A stretch of 12,309 nt of DNA, taken from contig PIVQ01000146.1 of NCBI GenBank assembly GCA_003354055.1, positions 1 through 12,309 on the forward strand, read 5' to 3'. This DNA comes from Desulfobacteraceae bacterium. Its GTDB lineage: Bacteria > Desulfobacterota > Desulfobacteria > Desulfobacterales > Desulfobacteraceae. Below, one piece after another: positions 7,114 through 12,309 of the stretch (position 1 is its first letter; the number at the start of each line of letters is the position of its first letter). The notes below the pieces were generated by a model, which had not been told where the DNA came from, did no database searches, and worked only from the letters and a program-made list of their open reading frames with translations. Made by a program: the position numbers and the translations under genes.

Positions 7114-7636
7114 ATTCGGAAAAAGAATTCTAACTACCGGGAATTATGAGTAATATTGATGCAAGATGCGGATTTTAATTTCGGGGGGACCTGGCAAAGA
7201 AAAATACATCCGATCAGATGCAGGGTTTTGCATACACATAAACGGCCGTTACAATCGGTTTTTCCGGTATTTTATTGGTTGAATCGGCGTAAGAGGCTGA
7301 AAAGAAAGGGGTATTGCCATTATCTGCGCATTGGAATTATCAAATGGCCGGAAAACCCTTCACCGGTGGATAAAAGGGCGTAGAAAACATGGGCAAATGT
7401 GCCAAACAAGGGAATGGCAGACAAAAAGCATGAAGGGTAATTCCTTCGGCAAAAAGACGTCAACAATTGAAACTATAGGCTTTCAGCTTGTCTAACCTCA
7501 GGTTTAAGGCCGAAATAGACGTTTCCACGTATAAAACTAAGGAAAGCCTTAAAAAAAGTCCGACCCGGTTGCAAGCCGTGTTTTCTATAGAGGTAACTGT
7601 CTGTAATCACATCGTGTTTTTTTAAGCGATTTTGTC

Positions 7637-7652
7637 TGGCACAGCAGTTGCA
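7637..7652 (+). promoter_or_regulatory. Consensus sigma-54 (-24/-12) promoter of the diguanylate cyclase gene
   Basis: TGGCACAGCAGTTGCA matches the RpoN consensus TGGCAC-N5-TTGCA at every conserved base, with GG (7638-7639) and GC (7650-7651) 10 bases apart. The predicted start near 7663-7664 gives a leader of about 36 bases before the ATG at 7700. RpoN promoters need an AAA+ enhancer-binding activator, so the gene should be signal-activated and not constitutive. Confidence 0.85.
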
Positions 7653-7699
7653 AAATACTTTCATGGCAATTGTTCTGAATTCAAAAATGGAGAAAAGTC

Positions 7700-8764
7700 A
7701 TGATGCCGATACAGAAAATATCCAACAGGTTGTCAACTCCCCCGGGAATGGTCTTAAGTGTGGTAGAAAAAAAGACGGATTATAAAAAATTGTGCCGTCA
7801 TATCGTTGATCTGAACCAAAAAAAGTCCCCGGTTGAAATAATCAGACAAGGTATCAGGTGTTTAAAAGAGGTAATCAACTGTCGGGTTTTCGCCTTTGCA
7901 ATAAAAAAAGATAACAGGGTTGATGTATGGCTTGATCCCTCAACATGCAAAGAACCACTTGAAAAGATAATCGTCAAGGACTTTGATCTCCCGGATAAAA
8001 ACCGGCTTAACTATCTAAATCTGGCGGCAGATGAATCCGGGAACACCTATGATTTGAAAAAACTGGTCTCCTTTGGAACAGGCCGGGAACACCTGAAAAT
8101 ATATATAATTCCGGAGAACTGCATGTCCTCTTATCATGAGGATATGGTGGATCTTATCCTTCAAAGCTGTTCTTTTGCAATCGCAAGGCAGGAAAAAATA
8201 GATATCCTGTCAAATGCCGCCGCCATAGACCCTTTGACCGGCTGCTACAACAGAAGAGAGTTTGAAAATCAGCTCAAAAAAAATATATCAGGGGCGATGC
8301 GGTATAAAACCGATTTATCCATTTTCATGTTTGATCTTGATCACTTTAAAAAAGTGAATGACGAATACGGCCACCTTGCAGGAGACGAGGTGCTAAAAGA
8401 CATCGCCTCAATTGTTCAAAGCGACATGAGAGAAGGGGATATCGTTGCAAGGTACGGCGGAGAAGAGTTCATTGCCATCCTGCCGGGGGCAAGTAAATTC
8501 AAAGCTATGGAACTTGCCGAACGCCTGAGGATAAAAATTTCAAATAAGGCAACTCAATATAACAATGATAAAATTCACGTGACAGCCAGTTTTGGCGTTG
8601 CCCAGTTTGATCATGAATGCACAGATATTAAAAACCTCATAAAAAATGCTGATGACATGCTGTATAAAGCAAAAGTCAAAGGCCGTAACATGGTAATGCC
8701 CGGCCTGATAAAAATAGTATCTCCTCAAATTCAACCGCAAATGAAACATGCCGGGACACTTTGA
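7700..8764 (+). CDS. Diguanylate cyclase (GGDEF), with N-terminal GAF-like sensor region
   Basis: This 354-residue cytoplasmic protein makes c-di-GMP from two GTP. The GGDEF domain covers about 172-335: DPLTGCYNRREFE (177-189), FDLDHFKKVNDEYGHLAGD (211-229), the active-site GGEEF at 253-257, SFGV (297-300) and NADDMLYKAKVKGRN (316-330). An RxxD inhibitory site (R244-D247, REGD) lies exactly five residues before GGEEF, so product feedback inhibition is expected. Residues about 30-165 contain no membrane segment and have a GAF-like pattern (EIIRQGIRCLKEVINCRVFAFAI), perhaps a small-ligand sensor. This assignment is tentative. The start is supported by GGAG 7 bases upstream. ATG 7703 is an equal alternative by one codon. 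No EAL domain is present. It is transcribed from a sigma-54 promoter and lies divergent from the matrix-protein operon, which also has one. That suggests coupled control of c-di-GMP and surface proteins. Confidence 0.93.
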   Translation: MMPIQKISNRLSTPPGMVLSVVEKKTDYKKLCRHIVDLNQKKSPVEIIRQGIRCLKEVINCRVFAFAIKKDNRVDVWLDPSTCKEPLEKIIVKDFDLPDKNRLNYLNLAADESGNTYDLKKLVSFGTGREHLKIYIIPENCMSSYHEDMVDLILQSCSFAIARQEKIDILSNAAAIDPLTGCYNRREFENQLKKNISGAMRYKTDLSIFMFDLDHFKKVNDEYGHLAGDEVLKDIASIVQSDMREGDIVARYGGEEFIAILPGASKFKAMELAERLRIKISNKATQYNNDKIHVTASFGVAQFDHECTDIKNLIKNADDMLYKAKVKGRNMVMPGLIKIVSPQIQPQMKHAGTL

Positions 8765-9035
8765 TTTAAAATTCCGGATTCCAGCTGACAGATGCTGTTA
8801 GAAATTCATACTGAAATATTCTATAATTGAATCTCATCCCAGAGTTGTCAATTTACCAAGATATAATATTATTTCTTGCAACTTTCGGAGTGGCAAGGAT
8901 ATCCTTAAAAATTGAATTGATATTCGAACTTTTCCAAGCTTGTTTTCAAATCGGTTGGATGTTATTCAAAATTTCAGGATAAGAGGTTCGTTATCGGAGA
9001 ATAAATGATATTTTATTTATTACATGGAGGTTACC

Positions 9036-9596
9036 ATGATCCAATACTTCAAAATAACTTTAATTTGCTTTCTCCTTGCTACTTGTTCCTTTTTGTTTAT
9101 AACTACCGCCCAGAGTAAAAGCTCTAATAATTCAAAGAACTACCAAAACTTTCAGCAAGCCAAACCATCAAAAAAGGTTACGCTTGCACCAATATCATTT
9201 CGTGTGAAAAAGGTAACTTTCAAGGAAATACCCGTCAATCAGCAAACCCATATTGCAGTGATAATTGAATTCAATAAACCTGTTGATGCCTCCAGTGTTG
9301 CAACGGGAACAAATTGCAGAGTCCTAAAAGAGAACAACGGCTTCTGGGTAGATGCCTACCCAACAGCCGGTTCCAACCTTAGAGTTGTAGATCGCTTTGT
9401 TACATGGACCATGGGCAGTCCAATCAATACAAATGATCTCCATAAGGTTCATCTGAGGGGAACCATTAAAGCCACTGCCGGAGAATACCTGGACTGCAAT
9501 AATGATGGAAAGGGAGAAGGCGGATCTCTGCCGGCATATAATTCGCAAATTTACCGACCCATGGTAACTATTTTGGAGCCAATACCAAAAAATTAA
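9036..9596 (+). CDS. Small secreted protein with Ig-like (SbsA/Big_5-type) segment, function unknown
   Basis: The start is ATG 9036, preceded by GGAGG at 9026-9030. The in-frame ATG at 9024 lies upstream of that ribosome binding site. The 186-residue product begins with a signal peptide (MIQYFKITLICFLLATCSFLFITTA, cut near residue 25). LLATC is not a convincing lipobox because Thr precedes the Cys. Residues about 50-180 read as one beta-sandwich: HIAVIIEFNKPVDASSVATG resembles the strand-turn signature of bacterial SbsA-type Ig domains, followed by FVTWTMGS and KVHLRGTIKA. An Asp/Asn-rich loop DCNNDGKGEGG near 154-164 could bind calcium. It stands alone, with about 270 bases free upstream and 108 downstream on the same strand as its neighbours. 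I do not recognise a specific family, and a periplasmic or extracellular location is the only firm inference. Confidence 0.78.
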   Translation: MIQYFKITLICFLLATCSFLFITTAQSKSSNNSKNYQNFQQAKPSKKVTLAPISFRVKKVTFKEIPVNQQTHIAVIIEFNKPVDASSVATGTNCRVLKENNGFWVDAYPTAGSNLRVVDRFVTWTMGSPINTNDLHKVHLRGTIKATAGEYLDCNNDGKGEGGSLPAYNSQIYRPMVTILEPIPKN

Positions 9597-9704
9597 AGTA
9601 ACCTATTCAGCACTTTGCAAATTTAGACTGATGCAGGTATCCTTGACTTTCGAATGGTAAACAAACTGTGTAGATATGGTTATCTTTAAAAAAGGAAAGA
9701 ATAA

Positions 9705-10163
9705 ATGGCTTCTGAAACATTTGAACGATTACCAGAAGATAAAAAAGCTCGAATTCTTTCTGCTGCCTGGAAAGAGTTTTCAGAGAGAATCTATGAAGAG
9801 GCAAAAGTGGTAAACATCTGTAAGAATGCGGATATTCCACGAATGACGTTTTACAGTTACTTCGCCTCTCTTGCTGACATCTATGAGTATCTCTATAAGA
9901 CTTTATCTCAAAATTACCTCAGTGGCTCAATTACAAACTGTAAGGTTGAATCCTATGATATTGAATGGGAAGAGTATTATATGAAACTGATTGATTCTGA
10001 TCAGGGACAACGAATCCTCTACGAATCAATGCAGATTGTACCACTTAAAGAGCGAATGTTGCATCATATTACGCTTTCATTAACCCGACAGTATAAGCTG
10101 AAACTGCTTACGAGACAAAAGTATATCGAAGAGTTTGGCACCATGCGTACCGTCCTTTTTTAG
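9705..10163 (+). CDS. TetR-family regulator, apparently truncated by a frameshift
   Basis: The N-terminal half is a TetR-type DNA-binding domain at about 15-62. RILSAAWKEFSERIYEEAKV gives helix 1 and the turn, NICKNADIP helix 2, and RMTFYSYFASLADIYEYLY the recognition helix with its following helix. The TFYxYF signature is typical. The ligand-binding part (63-152) is short compared with the family's usual 190-210 residues and stops at TAG 10161-10163 inside a T6 run. Reading past it in the next frame gives 22 further sensible codons (see 10156-10230). Members normally repress adjacent genes and release DNA on ligand binding, so the three downstream reductases are the natural targets. The ribosome binding site AAGGA lies just before ATG. 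If the frame break is real, the regulator may be inactive and the downstream genes derepressed. If it is a sequencing error, a 174-residue protein is made. Confidence 0.82.
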   Translation: MASETFERLPEDKKARILSAAWKEFSERIYEEAKVVNICKNADIPRMTFYSYFASLADIYEYLYKTLSQNYLSGSITNCKVESYDIEWEEYYMKLIDSDQGQRILYESMQIVPLKERMLHHITLSLTRQYKLKLLTRQKYIEEFGTMRTVLF

Positions 10164-10230
10164 ATGGATGATAAACAGTTTTGAAAAGCTGTTTATTGAT
10201 ACAAACTCCGTGACGGACTATCTTAATTGA
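10156..10230 (+). other. T6 homopolymer and out-of-frame continuation of the TetR gene
   Basis: The T run at 10156-10161 contains the premature TAG. With five Ts instead of six the frame would continue through AGA at 10162 as RWMINSFEKLFIDTNSVTDYLN and stop at TGA 10228-10230, giving 174 residues in all. The added peptide is an amphipathic helix-like tail of the kind that ends TetR proteins. A one-base slip in a homopolymer is a common mutation and also a common sequencing error. The sequence alone cannot separate these. Confidence 0.55.
10171..10196. repeat. 26-bp imperfect palindrome after the TetR premature stop
   Basis: ATAAACAG (10171-10178) and CTGTTTAT (10189-10196) are exact 8-base inverted arms around TTTTGAAAAG, which is itself nearly symmetric. 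The size and symmetry suit a TetR dimer operator. It lies 83 bp upstream of the reductase gene, but also inside the predicted out-of-frame TetR continuation, so it may be coding sequence with incidental symmetry. Confidence 0.35.
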
Positions 10231-10278
10231 GAACAGAAATTGAGTGGGTAAATCACTCCATTTATTAAGAGGTAAATT

Positions 10279-10923
10279 ATGAAATATGTATTATTTGGTG
10301 CAAACGGTGCGATCGGAACATTGGTAATGAAGGAAGCTCTCAAAGATGGTAATGAGGTAGTCGCATATGTGCGTCGCAAGAATGCTATCACTATGGAACA
10401 TACAAACCTAACCGTTGTTGTTGGGGATCTGCAGGATGAATCTCTCATTGAGGATATCGTTAAAGATTCAGATATTGTAATAAGTGCTTTGGGACCATAT
10501 ATGGAAACAACCAGAAAAGTTACAACAACACCTATCTCTGACGGGTATGAAGTGATTTTCAGAGCAATGAAAAAGCATAAGAAGAAAAGGTTTATTGCTC
10601 TGGGAACGCCCACAATTCAGGGAAAAGGCCACCGTAGCGACTTTAATAATACGGTTTTCCCAACTATCTTAAAACTGTTCTTTCCGGTTACACACTTTAA
10701 AACTAAAAGAATGGGTAAAGTCATTAGCAATTCCGGTCTGGATTGGACGCTTGTTAGATTTCTTGATCCGAAAGGAAAGCATAAAAATCGCCCGATCAAT
10801 GTAACCTTAGATGGAACGACAAAGAAAATTCAAATATCCAGAGAACATATCGCAAATTTTATCTATTCAGTAGTTAAAAATAATCTATATATACAACAAA
10901 TGCCAACACTTTCTCATTCATAA
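10279..10923 (+). CDS. NAD(P)-binding atypical SDR (NmrA/SDR_a5-like)
   Basis: This 214-residue, single-domain, cytoplasmic protein has a Rossmann fold with the glycine-rich GANGAIG at 7-13, directly after the first strand YVLF. It continues with VGDLQD (48-53, after strand 3), DIVISALGP (65-73), an RFIALGT strand (104-110) and DWTLVRF (155-161), the order seen in atypical short-chain dehydrogenases of the NmrA/SDR_a5 type. These bind NAD(P)(H) but often lack the classical YxxxK pair, and no YxxxK is visible where it should lie. The role could therefore be an oxidoreductase or a redox sensor. The start has AAGAGG about 6 bases upstream. It sits between the TetR gene and a classical SDR on the same strand (75 bp to the next gene), probably in one transcript. 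Codons look A/T-rich relative to the left half of the window. The substrate is unknown. Confidence 0.86.
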   Translation: MKYVLFGANGAIGTLVMKEALKDGNEVVAYVRRKNAITMEHTNLTVVVGDLQDESLIEDIVKDSDIVISALGPYMETTRKVTTTPISDGYEVIFRAMKKHKKKRFIALGTPTIQGKGHRSDFNNTVFPTILKLFFPVTHFKTKRMGKVISNSGLDWTLVRFLDPKGKHKNRPINVTLDGTTKKIQISREHIANFIYSVVKNNLYIQQMPTLSHS

Positions 10924-10998
10924 CAGACCTGTTCATACGACACAGCGTACGACAGTGGTGCTTATGTATCAAAATCTAAACTTTTATTAGGAATAAAA

Positions 10999-11901
10999 AT
11001 GAAGAGTAATTGGACAACTTCTGATATACCGAATTTGGAGAGCAAGATCGCAATTGTTACAGGTGGAAATATAGGCTTAGGCTATAAAAGCCGTTTAGAA
11101 CTAGCTATGAAAGGAGCGATTGTTGTCATTGCCTGTCGAAGTGAAGACAAAGGCAGGAAAGCCATTGAATCCATAAAAAAGCAAGTTCCTAACGCAACCT
11201 GCGATGTGATCCCTTTAGACTTGCTTGACAAAGACTCTATCAAACAATTTTCTGAAACGTTTAATGATCGATACAAGCAACTGAGTATATTGTTATTAAA
11301 TGCGGGAGTGGTGAATTTAGAGAATCTGCAAAGATCGACTGATGGTAACGAAATGCATATGGCAACCAATCACTTAGGGCACTTTGCGCTCACCGGCAGA
11401 TTATTCAAAGTATTAAAGGACACCGATAATTCACGAGTGGTCACTATTAGTAGTTTGGCTTATAAATCCGGAGTCATTGATTTTGACGACTTCACTTGGG
11501 AAAAACGAAAATATGACAGATTTAAAGCATACGGGGACAGCAAATTAGCAAATCTTTTGTTTATGACACAACTTCAAAAATTATTTGATAGTGTTGGTTC
11601 AAGCGCCATTTCAGTTGCAGCTCACCCTGGAATCACAGGGACGGAACGGCAACAATCCATTGGTATTGGGGGAGTGATTACACGGTGGATTGCCTCTCCT
11701 GTGAGCAAGGGATGTCTGCCTCAATTATTAGCAGCTACTGAGACAAATGTTAAAGCGTGTGAATTTTATGGTCCCAAATATGGGCTTGTGGGGCCCCCTC
11801 GTCTACAAAAAGTCAAATCAAAATTAATGAACGAAGATCTGTCAAAAAGATTATGGTCATTTTCTGAAGAGTTAACAGGTGTCAAGTATGGAGAAGAGTG
11901 A
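10999..11901 (+). CDS. Classical short-chain dehydrogenase/reductase, retinol-dehydrogenase-like
   Basis: This 300-residue protein has every classical SDR landmark: cofactor loop TGGNIGLG (21-28), an Arg at 47 after strand 2 (ACRSE) that favours NADP(H), DLLD near 74-77, LLNAG (99-103), catalytic Asn in NHLGH (N124), Ser in ISSLA (S151/S152), YGDSK (Tyr178, Lys182) and HPGITGT (209-215). The roughly 300-residue length and the sequence around NHLGHFALTGRL place it with the retinol-dehydrogenase/protochlorophyllide-reductase-like branch, whose bacterial members are mostly uncharacterised oxidoreductases for hydrophobic alcohols, aldehydes or ketones. The specific substrate is unknown. AGGA precedes ATG. 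It follows the NmrA-like gene by 75 bp on the same strand, downstream of the TetR gene, consistent with a small inducible reductase operon. It has no signal peptide or membrane helix. Confidence 0.92.
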   Translation: MKSNWTTSDIPNLESKIAIVTGGNIGLGYKSRLELAMKGAIVVIACRSEDKGRKAIESIKKQVPNATCDVIPLDLLDKDSIKQFSETFNDRYKQLSILLLNAGVVNLENLQRSTDGNEMHMATNHLGHFALTGRLFKVLKDTDNSRVVTISSLAYKSGVIDFDDFTWEKRKYDRFKAYGDSKLANLLFMTQLQKLFDSVGSSAISVAAHPGITGTERQQSIGIGGVITRWIASPVSKGCLPQLLAATETNVKACEFYGPKYGLVGPPRLQKVKSKLMNEDLSKRLWSFSEELTGVKYGEE

Positions 11902-11940
11902 CGAAGATTTGGCAGTTATTACCGAAATCTCTGTGCATAA

Positions 11941-12031
11941 CAAAAAAAAACACGGAACGTTGGCACACGAGTGATTTCGGGCGTTCATGCCGGTTCCGCC
12001 GCCATGGATGCCATGCTGGTTGACAATCTTT
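11941..12031 (+). other. Intergenic stretch with a GC-richer open fragment and imperfect hairpin
   Basis: Between the SDR gene and the next reductase, CGGAAC (11953-11958) pairs with GTTCCG (11993-11998) and GGCA (11962-11965) with TGCC (11988-11991), making an imperfect long-loop hairpin. One frame from 11941 reads RNVGTRVISGVHAGSAAMDA and a few more residues to TAA 12029-12031, with no start or ribosome binding site. It is more GC-rich than its surroundings and could be the remnant of a lost gene. I recognise no family. Confidence 0.25.
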
Positions 12032-12088
12032 AAACTGTGCTAAGTTTTTAGACTTAATCTCTCATTAATTTAACAGAGGAATAAGATC

Positions 12089-12309
12089 ATGAACCGTATA
12101 GCCATTGTTATAGGTGCCACGGGTCTGGTTGGGCGCGCATTAGTAAACCAACTGGCAAATGCAGACCATATCTCCAGAGTCATCACTCTGACGCGTCGAT
12201 CAGTCAACCATGCCTCCACAAAGGTGGTCAATCATATTGTCGACTTCAATCACTTAGAGGATTATTCTTCTTTGTTTAAAGCAGATTTTTTGTTCTCATG
12301 TCTTGGTAC
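12089..12309 (+). CDS. TIP30/HTATIP2-like NAD(P)-binding protein, N-terminal part (3' end outside window)
   Basis: The ATG at 12089 is preceded by AGAGGA at 12074-12079, and the frame stays open to the window end (73 full codons). The visible protein is the first half of an extended or atypical SDR: strand RIAIVIG, glycine motif GATGLVG (9-15), helix RALVNQL, strand RVITLTRRS with the Arg pair that favours NADP(H), VDFNHLEDY, and the strand ADFLFSCLGT, whose CLGT ending is typical of the TIP30/HTATIP2-like bacterial oxidoreductases. It has no signal peptide. It is the third Rossmann-fold reductase in a row on this strand, 187 bp after the previous one, so it may have its own promoter or share the transcript. 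The catalytic half lies beyond the window. Confidence 0.82.
   Translation, partial: MNRIAIVIGATGLVGRALVNQLANADHISRVITLTRRSVNHASTKVVNHIVDFNHLEDYSSLFKADFLFSCLG

Larger units (their letters stand above)
7041..7699. other. Long divergent intergenic region with two sigma-54 promoters
   Basis: These 659 bases separate the secreted-protein operon (minus) from the diguanylate cyclase gene (plus). They hold a sigma-54 promoter at each end, pointing outward. In between are small dyads such as ATGCA-N6-TGCAT (7218-7233), GAAGG-N6-CCTTC (7433-7448, approximate) and TAAGG-N4-CCTTA (7538-7551). These lie at distances where enhancer-binding sites for RpoN activators usually fall, but none is a recognised motif. 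Two open frames here (7156-7383 plus, 7473-7664 minus) lack ribosome binding sites and recognisable domains. I saw no riboswitch or structured RNA I could name. Confidence 0.6.

Noticed and set aside
7156..7383. 75-codon plus-strand open frame in the same intergenic region
   Set aside because: No ribosome binding site, atypical amino-acid makeup rich in Arg, Trp and His, and no family resemblance. It is most likely a chance frame.
7380..7600. Possible c-di-GMP (GEMM) riboswitch upstream of the diguanylate cyclase gene
   Set aside because: Phrases such as GGGCAAA occur, but the conserved GACGCAAAGCC core and the paired stems of the aptamer are absent. The sigma-54 promoter also lies downstream of this stretch, so it would not be in the leader.
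7473..7664. 63-codon minus-strand open frame in the intergenic region (starting MKVFCNCCARQNRLKK)
   Set aside because: It has no convincing ribosome binding site and no recognisable domain, and it overlaps the sigma-54 promoter of the diguanylate cyclase gene. Its C-terminal part (VYFGLKPEVRQ) looks mildly protein-like, so a decayed gene cannot be excluded.
8845..8872. Sigma-70-like promoter TTGTCA-N16-TATTAT upstream of the small secreted protein
   Set aside because: The boxes are only approximate in very AT-rich DNA where such matches are expected by chance, and the leader would be over 150 bases. Kept only as a note, together with the 12-bp palindrome AAGGATATCCTT at 8895-8906.
11934..12031. 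Integron attC-like site (GCATAAC followed by a hairpin)
   Set aside because: The left box does not fit RYYYAAC, and no matching GTTRRRY right box is found at the other end.

Overview
The window looks like a chromosomal segment of a Gram-negative delta-proteobacterium, most likely a sulfate reducer of the Desulfobacterales. This is an inference from three things: two C-terminal PEP-CTERM/exosortase sorting tails of the type VPxPxxxxLFGSGLLG...KRKK, secreted proteins carrying D-x-D-x-D-V-D-G-x-D-L-A EF-hand (dockerin-like) motifs, and a hybrid sensor-kinase style common there. No rRNA, tRNA, CRISPR array, insertion sequence or phage gene was seen.

Left edge (1-1422): the C-terminal part of a sensor histidine kinase (+ strand, 5' end outside the window) converges with a minus-strand, Cys-rich pentapeptide-repeat protein whose length and C-terminal tail resemble Qnr/McbG-type proteins.

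Centre (1537-7113): a five-gene minus-strand operon, read from right to left, encodes only exported proteins. In order they are a PKD-domain protein with an EF-hand insert (GTG start), a cohesin-like plus dockerin protein (TTG start), a small PEP-CTERM protein, a 722-residue protein (unassigned N-terminal domain, two FN3 domains, a DNRLRE-like domain, an EF-hand tail), and a second PEP-CTERM protein. The operon starts at a good sigma-54 (-24/-12) promoter at 7097-7113 and ends at a perfect 19-bp inverted repeat at 1537-1578. The whole unit looks like an extracellular matrix or surface-complex module.

Centre-right (7114-8764): a long intergenic region separates the operon from a divergent diguanylate cyclase gene. 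That gene has its own consensus sigma-54 promoter at 7637-7652. RpoN and an enhancer-binding protein therefore plausibly co-control c-di-GMP synthesis and the secreted-protein operon.

Right part (9036-12309): after a small secreted protein of unknown function comes a block that looks more AT-rich. It contains a TetR-type regulator that appears to carry a +1 frameshift in a T6 run, followed on the same strand by three different Rossmann-fold oxidoreductases: an atypical NmrA-like SDR, a classical retinol-dehydrogenase-like SDR, and a TIP30/HTATIP2-like SDR cut by the window end. It reads like an accessory regulator-plus-reductase cluster that may have been acquired by transfer.
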